Shown here: positions 18,733 to 27,067 of the stretch, one piece after another
Numbering within the stretch: the first letter of the stretch is position 1
How the letters are laid out: every line of letters starts with the position of its first letter
Source: CBDAQA01 sp965247815
GTDB taxonomy: Bacteria > Planctomycetota > Phycisphaerae > Tepidisphaerales > Tepidisphaeraceae
DNA length: 64,000 nt
Reading direction: 5' to 3'
Assembly: GCA_965247815.1 (NCBI GenBank)
Contig: CBDFHW010000015.1
Span: 478,898-542,897 of the forward strand
The notes under the pieces: model-generated
Told to the model about the DNA's origin: nothing
Databases searched by the model: none
What the model saw: only the letters and a program-made list of their open reading frames with translations
Program-made: the position numbers and the translations under genes

Positions 18733-19332
18733 ATGCGGCGTCACATTATCCCGCTAGTCGGTTTGCTGCTCTCGATTTTTTCCAGCGGATGTTCGGTTTA
18801 CGAAAGCGGGTTTCGGTTTGCTCCACACCCGGGAATTGTGGAAATACCGAGCACTCAGTCCGCACAAGGACCCGCAGTGAGTACGTCTGTCTCCGTCATC
18901 GGGGTGCGGAAGGATGATTCGACCGACCACCTGCCGGCTTCGGTCGAGGTTCGCCTCCGGTTCGACAATAACGGATTACAGCCGGTCACGTTCAATCCGC
19001 ACACCTTGCAATTGCTCAACGGCGAGCTGTTGAAATTCCCGCCGCCGATTCTCGATTCCCACGATTCAATCAACTTGAATTCGCAGGAGTCTGCCGTCGT
19101 CAGCGCTTACTTCCCATTCCCGCCGGGCAAAGGTGCGGACGACACTGACCTCGATTCGCTGCAGCTGCGATGGAACGTCACCGTCGAGGGACGAACCGTG
19201 GGTGAATCTGTCAACTTTCGCCGATCGGTGCCGGTCTATTATGAGCCTTATTGGGGTGGGTATCCGTACGTCGGTTTCGGGAGCGGATACTACGGCGGTG
19301 GGGTCGTCGCGGTGCACCATCATCGATGGTAA
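18733..19332 (+). CDS. Predicted lipoprotein, unknown function
   Basis: 199 residues. The signal peptide has lipobox SSG-C20, so it is probably lipid-anchored. The middle part alternates short beta strands (VEVRLRFDNNGLQPVTFNP...), resembling an immunoglobulin-like or late-embryogenesis (WHy-type) beta-sandwich that often follows lipoboxes. The C-terminus is rich in Tyr and Gly and ends in three His. It is divergent from the giant CotH protein, with 271 bp between the starts. Confidence 0.7.
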   Translation: MRRHIIPLVGLLLSIFSSGCSVYESGFRFAPHPGIVEIPSTQSAQGPAVSTSVSVIGVRKDDSTDHLPASVEVRLRFDNNGLQPVTFNPHTLQLLNGELLKFPPPILDSHDSINLNSQESAVVSAYFPFPPGKGADDTDLDSLQLRWNVTVEGRTVGESVNFRRSVPVYYEPYWGGYPYVGFGSGYYGGGVVAVHHHRW

Positions 19333-19380
19333 ATCAACCCCGCTCCCGCTGCCGCCGCGTCTCGGTTACAGTGACCGGGA

Positions 19381-20163
19381 ATGAAGCCCACGACCTTGAT
19401 TCTCAGAACCGCCGGCACTAATTGCGACGCGGAAACCGCGCACGCTTTCGAACGCGCCGGTGCCCTCACGACGATTTTGCACATCAACCGGCTGCTCGAG
19501 AATCCCCGGCAGATCCACGACTACCAGATCCTCGCGTTCCCCGGCGGATTCAGCTACGGCGACGACATTGCCGCGGGGAAAATCCTCGCCAACCAGATCA
19601 CCAATCACCTCCGTGACGTGCTGACCGATTTCGTAGCCGCGGGAAAACCGGTGATCGGCATCTGCAACGGGTTCCAGGTGCTGGTCAAGACCGACCTCCT
19701 GCCCGGCCCGCTCGCCGGTCGCACGGGGCAGACCGCGACGCTCGCGCACAACGACAACGGCCGGTTTATCGATCAATGGGTCCGGGTCGGCCCACGCGGT
19801 AAAAAATGCATCTGGACGGCTGGCTTGGATCCGATGGATCTTCCAATCGCACACGGCGAAGGCAAGTTCGTTCCCGCCAGTGAAGACGTCCGCCAGGCGA
19901 TGCTGGAAAACGACCAGATCGCTTTGGTGTATGTGAAACCCGACGGAACACCCTGCGGCGGAGCCACGCCGCACAACCCCAACGGCAGCACCGACGACAT
20001 CGCCGGGGTCTGCGATACCACCGGTTTGGTCTTCGGCCTGATGCCCCACCCCGAACGCTACATCGAACCGTACCAGCACCCCGCGTGGACCAGCCAGACA
20101 CCCCGGCGGACGATCGGCGCGGGGCTGAAGCTGTTCGAAAATGCCGTCGCCCGTTTTACCTGA
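19381..20163 (+). CDS. purQ: Phosphoribosylformylglycinamidine synthase, glutaminase subunit
   Basis: 260 residues. A class I glutamine amidotransferase with nucleophile C95 in VIGICNGFQVL and a His/Glu pair in GLMPHPERY. LAFPGGFSYGDDIAAGKILAN and the NPNGSTDDIAGV segment are specific to PurQ. With PurL and PurS it makes FGAM from FGAR in purine synthesis; those partners are not in the window. The start MKPTTLILRTAGTNCD is standard. Confidence 0.96.
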   Translation: MKPTTLILRTAGTNCDAETAHAFERAGALTTILHINRLLENPRQIHDYQILAFPGGFSYGDDIAAGKILANQITNHLRDVLTDFVAAGKPVIGICNGFQVLVKTDLLPGPLAGRTGQTATLAHNDNGRFIDQWVRVGPRGKKCIWTAGLDPMDLPIAHGEGKFVPASEDVRQAMLENDQIALVYVKPDGTPCGGATPHNPNGSTDDIAGVCDTTGLVFGLMPHPERYIEPYQHPAWTSQTPRRTIGAGLKLFENAVARFT

Positions 20164-20244
20164 ACTCAGACAATTCAGCCGACGCTTTTTAACGCGAACA
20201 ATCCAACATTGCCCATCCCCCGCGGTACGGATATCGTCTGCGCC

Positions 20245-20982
20245 ATGCCGCTTAAAGTCACCGTCTGGCACGAATTTCGTCACGAGAAAACCAACCCGAA
20301 GGTCGCCGAGATGTATCCCGACGGGATGCACGAGGCGATCGCCCTATTTCTGCGGAAAAACAAGGACTTGGAAGTTAAAACCGCGACCCTGGACGACCCC
20401 GAGGCCGGGCTCACCGAAGAGGTTTTAAAGAACACCGACGTGCTCACCTGGTGGGGTCACATGGCTCACAGCGACGTGCAGGACCTGGTCGTCGAACGCG
20501 TCTACAACCGCGTCGTCCGCCAGGGCATGGGGTTGGTCGTGCTCCACAGCGGACACTTCTCCAAGATCTTCCGCAAACTGATGGGCACCACCTGCGACCT
20601 GAAATGGCGCGATAAGCCCGGCGACCGCGAAATCCTCTGGGTCACCCAGCCCGGCCACCCCATCGTGCAGCATATCGACGACCATTTCGTCCTCGAACAG
20701 GAAGAGATGTACGGCGAATACTTCGACATCCCCGAGCCCGAAAGCACCTTCCTGATCAGCAACTTCAGCGGCGGAGAAGTGTTCCGCAGCGGGTGCACCT
20801 GGACCCGCGGGGCCGGCAAAGTCGTCTACTTCCGGCCCGGCCACGAAACCTTCCCGAGCTACCACAACCCCGTGGTCCTTCAGACCATTGAGAATGCCGC
20901 CAAGTGGGCCGCCCCCACGCTCACCGTCGCCCCGCATACCTTCGGGCAACGACATCAAGGCTGGCTGGACGCGAAGAAGTAA
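20245..20982 (+). CDS. ThuA-like domain protein
   Basis: 245 residues from the ATG at 20245 (MPLKVTVWHEFRHEK). The sequence follows the ThuA fold: DVLTWWGHMAHSDV, VYNRVVRQGMGLVVLHSGH, VFRSGCTWTRGAGKVVYFRPGHETFPSYHNP. ThuA is linked to trehalose/disaccharide metabolism in rhizobia; in planctomycetes ThuA-like proteins are abundant and their substrates are mostly unknown. An earlier in-frame ATG at 20209 would add a poorly fitting 12 residues. Confidence 0.9.
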   Translation: MPLKVTVWHEFRHEKTNPKVAEMYPDGMHEAIALFLRKNKDLEVKTATLDDPEAGLTEEVLKNTDVLTWWGHMAHSDVQDLVVERVYNRVVRQGMGLVVLHSGHFSKIFRKLMGTTCDLKWRDKPGDREILWVTQPGHPIVQHIDDHFVLEQEEMYGEYFDIPEPESTFLISNFSGGEVFRSGCTWTRGAGKVVYFRPGHETFPSYHNPVVLQTIENAAKWAAPTLTVAPHTFGQRHQGWLDAKK

Positions 20983-21246
20983 CCGGCTCGGCTCGAGTGG
21001 ACCGCCTCCCCGCCAGCTGGGGCGACGGCCGAGGGGTATTCGTGCCCGGACAATGGCGTTATTTGCAGAACGAATCGCCGATTCCACATTGCCCATCTTC
21101 TACTGTTCCGCGCCCGCGGCCTCGTATCAACTTCTTGACAGCAATCCATTTATGTGTTAATTACCACTGTTCTGTCTAATTCGCGTTGTCCGATCGGGGA
21201 TCGGCGGGTGATCCGGGCAGGTGAGCGAAAGGAGCATGCGGATCAA

Positions 21247-22284
21247 GTGGCCAAGTCCTCAGCGAAAAAGCCGTCCCGATCAAAGGCCGCCCCGGTAAAA
21301 AAGCCTGTTAAAAAGGCGAAATCGCCGCAGGTTCGCACCGCTCCGAAGACAGCGAAGCCTTCGAAGCAGGCGAAGCCCACCGCAAAATCACCCAAGCCGG
21401 CAAAAGCGTCGGTCGTCAGTAAAGCCGGTTTAAAAGCCGCAGTTGCTGCGAAGCGGCCGACAAAACCGACAACCATTGTGAAGGCCAAACCGGCAGTCAA
21501 ACCTGCGGCTAAGCCTAAGACGGTTAAGCTTGCGGCAAAGCCCACCGGGGAAATCAAAAAGTCGGCCAAGCCGCAAACGGCAAAGACGGCCGTTGCCGTT
21601 AAACCATTGGCCACAAAAGCGATGGCTGCCAAGACCGCCCCGCCGGCGAAGCCTTTAGCGCCAACCAAGCCCCCAGCAACCGTCAAGCCTGCAGCGCCCG
21701 TCGCCGCTGCCGCGAAGCCTGTACCGGCCGTAAAGGCTGTTTCAAAAACCATTTCGACCGCGAAACCTGTGGTCATCTCGAAGCCAGTTGCAGTAAAGCC
21801 CACCCGGTCTTCGTTTACCCCCGCGCAGGTGAAACCCGAACCGTTCCAGCACGCCCCCGCGGTGGCTACGAACCTAAAGCCCCGCAAAAACCAGATCGGC
21901 ATTTCGGTCAAAGAGTTGGAGCATTACGCCGACCTGCTGCTCGAAAAACGCCGGGAAATCGTCGGCGACATGAGTTCCATGGAACGCGAAGCGCTCCGGT
22001 CCGGTGCCTACAGCAACCTGTCGACCCTGCCCGTTCACATGGCCGACGTGGGCACCGACAACTACGAACAGGAATTCACGCTCGGCTTGGTCGAAAAAGA
22101 CCGCAACCTGCTCCGCGAGATCAACAACGCCCTGGCGAAAATCCAGAACGGCACCTACGGCATCTGCGAAGGCACCGGCCTCCCCATCGGCAAGCCCCGC
22201 CTCGAAGCCCAGCCGTGGGCCCGCTACTCCATCGACTACGCCCGCCAACGCGAAAAAAACGGCATGGGCGTGCGGACTCTTTAA
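21247..22284 (+). CDS. TraR/DksA-like protein with a long histone-H1-like Lys/Ala/Pro tail
   Basis: 345 residues from a GTG at 21247; GGAG at 21231 lies 12 bases upstream, and an ATG at 21154 is also open. Residues 1-215 are almost only Lys, Ala, Pro, Val and Thr in short KPA/AAKP/KTAK repeats, like histone H1 or Hc1 tails, and should be disordered and DNA- or RNA-binding. Residues about 220-345 match the TraR/DksA coiled-coil and zinc-finger family (DVGTDNYEQEFTLGL, IQNGTYGICEGTGLPIGKPRLEAQPWARY). Only one of the four zinc-binding Cys remains, as in the RLEA.PWARY subgroup. It could be a nucleoid-tethered transcription factor; that is inference. Confidence 0.85.
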   Translation: MAKSSAKKPSRSKAAPVKKPVKKAKSPQVRTAPKTAKPSKQAKPTAKSPKPAKASVVSKAGLKAAVAAKRPTKPTTIVKAKPAVKPAAKPKTVKLAAKPTGEIKKSAKPQTAKTAVAVKPLATKAMAAKTAPPAKPLAPTKPPATVKPAAPVAAAAKPVPAVKAVSKTISTAKPVVISKPVAVKPTRSSFTPAQVKPEPFQHAPAVATNLKPRKNQIGISVKELEHYADLLLEKRREIVGDMSSMEREALRSGAYSNLSTLPVHMADVGTDNYEQEFTLGLVEKDRNLLREINNALAKIQNGTYGICEGTGLPIGKPRLEAQPWARYSIDYARQREKNGMGVRTL

Positions 22285-22648
22285 ATCAGGCCGAGGGTTA
22301 TCAATAAGAGACGCCGCGATCGTCCATTTGCCAATCTGCTGCGCCGCGGACTAAGTTTTGTGTCCGCCTCCGTGGACTGCCGATCGTCGCGTTTAGGCTG
22401 CAGGAAGATGATGCCTAGCCGGTTCGAGCCCTACCGGGTCTTCAGCATTAAACCGACAGGTTAAAGCTCACCCTCGGCACGTGTTAGCTTTCATTATTTC
22501 CCATTCTGCCTGAGTGCGGACTAACGGATCATGATTGTCACCGATGCCGTCGCTTGCTAGCGTGGGTAGCAAGCGACGGCAATTAACGCAACATCATCGT
22601 GATATGTTGCACCGTAAGTTAATTAATAGATAGTTAGCCAGCAACGCG
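22285..22648. other. 364-bp intergenic region with a perfect hairpin
   Basis: No gene is seen. It holds the 14-bp-stem inverted repeat listed at 22546-22580. A T-loop-like string near 22420 was considered and rejected as a tRNA. Confidence 0.6.
22546..22580. repeat. Perfect inverted repeat (14-bp arms, 7-nt loop)
   Basis: Arms GCCGTCGCTTGCTA (22546-22559) and TAGCAAGCGACGGC (22567-22580) pair perfectly around GCGTGGG. No T-run follows, so it is not a classic terminator. The loop plus right arm recurs imperfectly at 23129-23149 (18 of 21 bases), at the end of the Imm42-like gene. Confidence 0.85.
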
Positions 22649-23164
22649 ATGCTCATCGGCGATCCCGCGACTTTTGCCGTCGAATGCTACCTCGAGCCCC
22701 TCCCGAACGAGACTCGAAGGGTCTTCGGCCGCATGTGTACTTGGGCCGGTGGCCATCCTCTAGGCGACATCAATGAGCCCGTATGCATGTTGAACGTGAC
22801 TGAGGGCTGTCTCGAGCGTTTCCTGCAACGCATTGATTCACTCGACGACCCTGTCGTGCGCGAACTCAGCGATCGCGACGCATTCGAGTTCCTCGATCGT
22901 GCCCTCTATGGTAATGGCGACAGATCCGACGCGCAGATCGCCATTGATGCGAGGCGTTTCTCCAAGTTTGACTTCCTGACGAATGGAGGCGAGTCATTCG
23001 ATCGCACGAAGTCATTCGTTACTGAGGCCGAAGACGGTCTGCGCCTCCTCTTCGAAGATGACAAGAAGGGCTTCGCGTTCGCTCGTGTCCCACGCGACGC
23101 ATTTGTATCGGTGATACGAAGTTTTCTGGCGTGGGTAGCGAAGGACGGCGAAAATGCTGGCTAA
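22649..23164 (+). CDS. Imm42-like immunity protein
   Basis: 171 residues. The opening MLIGDPATFAVECYLEP and the following FGRMCTWAGGHPLGD fit the Imm42 family (I/VGDP..FAIE...G..C.WI.G..IGD). Imm42 proteins are predicted antidotes to polymorphic or contact-dependent toxins. No toxin gene is adjacent, so this looks like an orphan. Its codon use is less GC-biased than its neighbours and it sits next to a transposase, both suggesting acquisition. The assignment is by motif memory, not by search. Confidence 0.65.
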   Translation: MLIGDPATFAVECYLEPLPNETRRVFGRMCTWAGGHPLGDINEPVCMLNVTEGCLERFLQRIDSLDDPVVRELSDRDAFEFLDRALYGNGDRSDAQIAIDARRFSKFDFLTNGGESFDRTKSFVTEAEDGLRLLFEDDKKGFAFARVPRDAFVSVIRSFLAWVAKDGENAG

Positions 23165-23199
23165 CCCACCGTTGCACTGGAGAGGCGAGAAGGGAGGCG

Positions 23200-23219
23200 A
23201 AAAGGGGACATCTCTCATT
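23200..23219 (+). repeat. Left inverted repeat of the RAYT unit
   Basis: 20 bases, 19 identical to the reverse complement of 23913-23932. It lies 37 bp before the transposase start. Confidence 0.8.
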
Positions 23220-23256
23220 ATTGACAAACCGGCCCTCCAGCCGATAGGCTTTTCTC

Positions 23257-23922
23257 ATGCCGAGGACCGCGCGATCGATCGAGGCCGGGGCCATTTATCA
23301 CGTGTTGAACCGGGGTAATGGCCGCCTTCGGCTGTTCCGCAAGCCGGGGGATTTCGCGGCGTTCGAACTGGTTATGGCCCAGGGCCTAGAGCGGTACCCG
23401 GTCGACCTGCTGACGTATTGCCTGATGGGGAACCACTGGCACCTGGTGTTGCGGCCGCGGACGTCGGAGTCGCTGGGCAGGCTGATGGGGTGGATCGGGG
23501 TGACGCACGTCCGCCGGCATCACGAGCACTATCGTCTGGTCGGTGGCGGGCATTTGTACCAGGGCCGGTTCAAGAGCTTTGTCGTGCAGAACGACCTTCA
23601 CCTTCTGCGCGTGTGCCGGTACGTGGAGGCCAATGCCGCACGGGCCGGGCTGGTGAAACGGGCCGAGCGATGGGCGTACGGCGGGAGCTTTGCCAGGGTT
23701 GCGGGCGGCAAGCCGTTTTCGCTGAGCGACTGGCCGGTCGACCGCCCGCCAGACTGGCTGGCATTGATTAACCAACAGCAGGACGACCTGAAAACGCTAC
23801 GCATCAGCGTCAACCGCGGGCGGCCCTTCGGTGACCCGGCGTGGGTCCAGAAGACCGTGAAACGACTCGGCCTGGAGTACACCATGCGCGACCGCGGGAG
23901 GCCGAAGGCGAGTAATGAGTGA
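23257..23922 (+). CDS. REP-associated tyrosine transposase (RAYT, IS200-like fold)
   Basis: 221 residues. It starts MPRTARSIEAGAIYHVLNRGN, the RAYT opening. The HUH-like motif is H60-W-H62 (LMGNHWHLVL) and the catalytic tyrosine is Y122 in CRYVEANAARAGLV. The late RGRPFGDPAWVQ matches the G.GRP segment of the family. RAYTs are single-copy housekeeping-like transposases that bind and move short palindromic REP elements rather than forming ordinary insertion sequences. The gene is intact and should be active. Confidence 0.93.
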   Translation: MPRTARSIEAGAIYHVLNRGNGRLRLFRKPGDFAAFELVMAQGLERYPVDLLTYCLMGNHWHLVLRPRTSESLGRLMGWIGVTHVRRHHEHYRLVGGGHLYQGRFKSFVVQNDLHLLRVCRYVEANAARAGLVKRAERWAYGGSFARVAGGKPFSLSDWPVDRPPDWLALINQQQDDLKTLRISVNRGRPFGDPAWVQKTVKRLGLEYTMRDRGRPKASNE

Positions 23923-23932
23923 TGTCCCCTTT
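23913..23932 (-). repeat. Right inverted repeat of the RAYT unit
   Basis: TAATGAGTGATGTCCCCTTT, the inverted partner of 23200-23219 with one mismatch. It overlaps the last codons of the transposase. Confidence 0.8.
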
Positions 23933-24241
23933 ACCGTTGCTCAATGTCAAAGGTCTGGAAAGCTTCTTTATTTTAGGAATGCCCCTTTTTGTCCCCGCTG
24001 GCGGGGATGTATTACCTCGCGCTCGCAATCGCCGGCCGGGTTTGAACGAACCGGTCCGGCGGGGTCGCAACTGCTTTTGACGAAGACGCAGTGCGTGCGT
24101 CGCCGATTTTGCGCCGGCATCATTAACATTGCACTCCAAGACCCGTATCAGATATGACACCGGTGCGGTTCTCTGACACCGCAGGCGGCGTTTTCGATCG
24201 ATCGCGATGCCCCGGGTGGTAAGGCCAAAAGGAATGAAGAG
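23933..24241. other. Intergenic region with REP-like hairpins downstream of RAYT
   Basis: No gene. It holds a further GGGGACA copy in inverted form (23990-23996), the compact palindrome CCCCGCTGGCGGGG (23993-24006), a GC-rich imperfect hairpin at 24031-24060, and two TGACACCG words near 24156 and 24174 that echo the palindrome cluster at 47.9 kb. Confidence 0.45.
23993..24006. repeat. Short palindrome CCCCGCTGGCGGGG
   Basis: The arms pair with a very small loop. It lies 60 bp after the RAYT right repeat and is a candidate REP half-site. Confidence 0.5.
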
Positions 24242-25831
24242 ATGACTTTGAAGTTGCTAGGCGTCGCGTCGGTTCTGATGGTCTTCGCGACCGGTCTGCT
24301 GCCGGGGACACCGACACGCGCGGACGACGCAAAATCCATGGCCCGCAATCCGATCATCTGGGCCGACGTGCCTGACCTGGCGGTCATCCGCGTCGGCGAT
24401 ACGTATTACATGTCGAGCACGACCGCGCACATGAGCCCGAACATTCCGATCATGAAGTCGAAAGACCTCACCAATTGGCAGCTGATCGGGTACGTCGCGC
24501 CGACGCTGGGCGACAACGAAAAACTCCAGCTCGAAAACGGCGCCAACGCCTACGGCGGCGGTTCGTGGGCCAGCAGCCTGCGGTACCACGACGGCACGTT
24601 CTACGTCACCACCTTTTCCGGCACCACCGGCAAGACGTACATCTACCGCACCAAGGACATCGAAAAAGGGGACTGGGTCGAGACGTCGTTTTCGCCGTTG
24701 TATCACGACCATTCGTTGTTCTTCGACGACGACGGCCGGGTCTATCTGATCTACGGCGGCGGGAAGATTCACCTGCTGGAACTGACCGCCGACGCGTCGG
24801 CGGTGAAACCGGGCGGGGTCAATCAGGTCATCATTCAGAACGCCAGCGCCCCGGCCGGGGCAAAGATCGGCTTGCCCGCCGAGGGTTCGCAGATGTGCAA
24901 AGTGAACGGCAAGTATTACCTGTCGAACATCACCTGGCCGCCGCGTGGCATGCGGACGCAGCTGGTGTCGCGGGCCGACAAAATCGCCGGTCCTTACGAA
25001 GGCCGGATCGCGTTGCAGGACAAGGGCGTCGCGCAGGGGAGCTTCATCGACACGCCGCAGGGAGACTGGTACGCCCTGCTGTTTCAGGACCACGGCGCGG
25101 TCGGCCGGGTGCCGTTTTTAGTGCCGGTTACCTGGAAGGACGGTTGGCCCGAGCTGGGCGACCACGGCAAGGTGCCCGAGCAGGTGAATTTGCCCCCGTG
25201 CACGACCGCCGACGGCGGCGCGGCCGGGATGGTCTCCTCCGACGAATTCGATCAATCAAAGCTCGCGCTCGCGTGGCAGTGGAATCACAACCCCGACAAT
25301 GCCGCGTGGTCGCTCACGGCCAAGCCCGGGTCGCTTCGGTTGACCACCGCTCGGACCGACACGGACCTGCTGCAAGCTCGCAACTCGCTCACCCAGCGGA
25401 CGTTCGGGCCGGCCTGTTCCGGGTCGACTTGTCTGGACGTCAGCAACATGAAAGACGGCGACTTCGCCGGCCTGGCGGCACTACAGAAAAAATACGGCTG
25501 CATCGGCGTACGGGTGTCCGGCGACACCAAATCAATCGTGATGGTTAGCGCCGATGGAGCCACACCCGTCGACGTGCAGACCGTGCCGCTCACGCAAAAC
25601 CGCGTCTATTTCCGACTCGATTGCGACTTTAAAAATCGCGCTGATAAAGCCAAGTTCTTCTACAGCCTGGACGGGAAAGAGTGGACCGCCTGCGGGAAGC
25701 CCGTGCAGATGACGTACACGATCCCGCACTTCATTGGCTACCGATTCTCGCTGTTCAACTACACAACGAAAACACCCGGCGGGTCGGCCGATTTCGACTT
25801 CTTTCACATCGGTGAGAAGACGGCCGACTGA
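24242..25831 (+). CDS. Glycoside hydrolase family 43 (beta-xylosidase/arabinofuranosidase type)
   Basis: 529 residues with a signal peptide (about 1-27). A five-bladed propeller domain opens NPIIWADVPDLAVIRVGDTYYM with the likely catalytic base D45. The pKa-modulating Asp is D156 in YHDHSLFFDDDG, and the acid is E214 in PAEGSQM. A C-terminal concanavalin-like sandwich (about 330-525) is typical of two-domain GH43 enzymes. It should release xylose or arabinose from plant polysaccharides outside the cytoplasm. It sits next to a giant GH51 and an esterase, which together suggest arabinoxylan attack. Confidence 0.92.
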   Translation: MTLKLLGVASVLMVFATGLLPGTPTRADDAKSMARNPIIWADVPDLAVIRVGDTYYMSSTTAHMSPNIPIMKSKDLTNWQLIGYVAPTLGDNEKLQLENGANAYGGGSWASSLRYHDGTFYVTTFSGTTGKTYIYRTKDIEKGDWVETSFSPLYHDHSLFFDDDGRVYLIYGGGKIHLLELTADASAVKPGGVNQVIIQNASAPAGAKIGLPAEGSQMCKVNGKYYLSNITWPPRGMRTQLVSRADKIAGPYEGRIALQDKGVAQGSFIDTPQGDWYALLFQDHGAVGRVPFLVPVTWKDGWPELGDHGKVPEQVNLPPCTTADGGAAGMVSSDEFDQSKLALAWQWNHNPDNAAWSLTAKPGSLRLTTARTDTDLLQARNSLTQRTFGPACSGSTCLDVSNMKDGDFAGLAALQKKYGCIGVRVSGDTKSIVMVSADGATPVDVQTVPLTQNRVYFRLDCDFKNRADKAKFFYSLDGKEWTACGKPVQMTYTIPHFIGYRFSLFNYTTKTPGGSADFDFFHIGEKTAD

Positions 25832-25860
25832 TCGACCGCCAGCGATCGACGCCGGCTGCG

Positions 25861-26727
25861 TCACACGGCGGCGTCGAGTTGCCGCATTTGCTCGTCGGTC
25901 AGTTTCACCGAAGCCGCCGCACAGTTTTCTTCCAGATGCTTCACCGTACTGGTGCCGGGAATCGGTAGCATTACCGGGGACTTTTTCAGCAGCCATGCGA
26001 GTGCGACCTGCGCCGCCGTGGCGTGGTCGGCCTTCGCGGCCGTGTCGACCGCCCCGCCCTGCTCGGCCAGCTTCCCGCTGGCGATCGGGAACCAGGGGAT
26101 GAACCCGATCTTCTCGGCCGTGCAGTATTGAAGCACCGCCTCGCTGGCCCGGTCGGTCAAGTTGTACTTGTTCTGAACCGTTGCGATCGGGACGACCTTG
26201 CGCGCCGCTTTGATCTCATCGACTGAGACCTCGCTCAACCCAACGTGCCGGACCTTTCCTTCTTTCTGCAGATCCCTGAGCAGCCCGAACTGTTCTTCGG
26301 CCGGCACCTTCGGGTCGATCCGGTGCAGCTGAAACAGGTCGATCACGTCGAGCCCCAGTCGGCGCAGGCTCATCTCGCACTCCTGCCTGAGATATTCCGG
26401 CCGGCCCACCGGGTGCCACTGCCCCGGTCCCGTCCGGGTAAGCCCGGCCTTAGTGGCGATCACCAGCCCGTCGGCATACGGATGCAACGCCTCGCGGATC
26501 AGTTCTTCGCTGACATACGGGCCATAGCTGTCGGCGGTGTCGATCAGATTCACGCCGAGCTCCACAGCACGCTTGAGCACCCGGACCGCCTCGTCGTGAT
26601 CCTTCGGCGGGCCCCAGACGCCTTTGCCGGTGATCTGCATCGCGCCGTAACCCAGACGGAACACCGTTTTATCACCGAGCTGAAACGTACCACTAGAACT
26701 GACGGATGAGGGGGCAATTGCGGGCAT
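25861..26727 (-). CDS. Aldo/keto reductase
   Basis: 288 residues from the ATG at 26727, preceded by AAGGAG. The catalytic tetrad is visible: D63 (LIDTADSYG), Y68, K93 (IATKAG) and H135 (LFQLHRID). The fold is the NADPH-binding TIM barrel, with the late IPGTSTVKHLEEN segment. It probably reduces sugar aldehydes or small carbonyls; its place between GH43 and GH51 genes hints at a sugar substrate, but it is on the opposite strand. Confidence 0.93.
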   Translation of the reverse strand: MPAIAPSSVSSSGTFQLGDKTVFRLGYGAMQITGKGVWGPPKDHDEAVRVLKRAVELGVNLIDTADSYGPYVSEELIREALHPYADGLVIATKAGLTRTGPGQWHPVGRPEYLRQECEMSLRRLGLDVIDLFQLHRIDPKVPAEEQFGLLRDLQKEGKVRHVGLSEVSVDEIKAARKVVPIATVQNKYNLTDRASEAVLQYCTAEKIGFIPWFPIASGKLAEQGGAVDTAAKADHATAAQVALAWLLKKSPVMLPIPGTSTVKHLEENCAAASVKLTDEQMRQLDAAV

Positions 26728-27067
26728 CGTGAATCTCCTTGGGTCCATCCTAGGAAGCCGGCTGCAGTAGATTCCAGCTGAAACGACAATCCATGAAACC
26801 TGACGAGTCTTCCGTGCATCGATTCGGTCGCTCTATAGCCAGTATCAGCGTAGGCCGGCCTTTGAATGTAAATTTCGTGTCTGAGGTCCATCAGCCGCTG
26901 CATGCATGTCGATTTTATGGGCGGGATTTAGAGATCATCGCTGGTCATCTTTGGTATACTCCAAGCCCCGCCCGTGGCGACGGACGGCCGACTTTATCCT
27001 TGCCGGTAGATCTGCGTCTGTGCACTCGTCGAGCCCCGGTTCCAGCTTCATCGAGAGAGGGTCAGAA

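Larger units (their letters stand above)
23200..23932 (+). mobile_element. RAYT transposase unit bounded by 20-bp inverted repeats
   Basis: The transposase gene is flanked by AAAGGGGACATCTCTCATTA (23200-23219) and, inverted, the same sequence with one mismatch (23913-23932, overlapping the stop codon). No target-site duplication is evident. Such GGGGACA-type ends are often seen next to REP-associated transposases. Confidence 0.7.

Noticed and set aside
22415..22440. T-loop-like string GGTTCGAGCCC suggesting a tRNA 3' end
   Set aside because: No five-pair T-stem, no acceptor partner upstream and no CCA; no cloverleaf can be folded around it.
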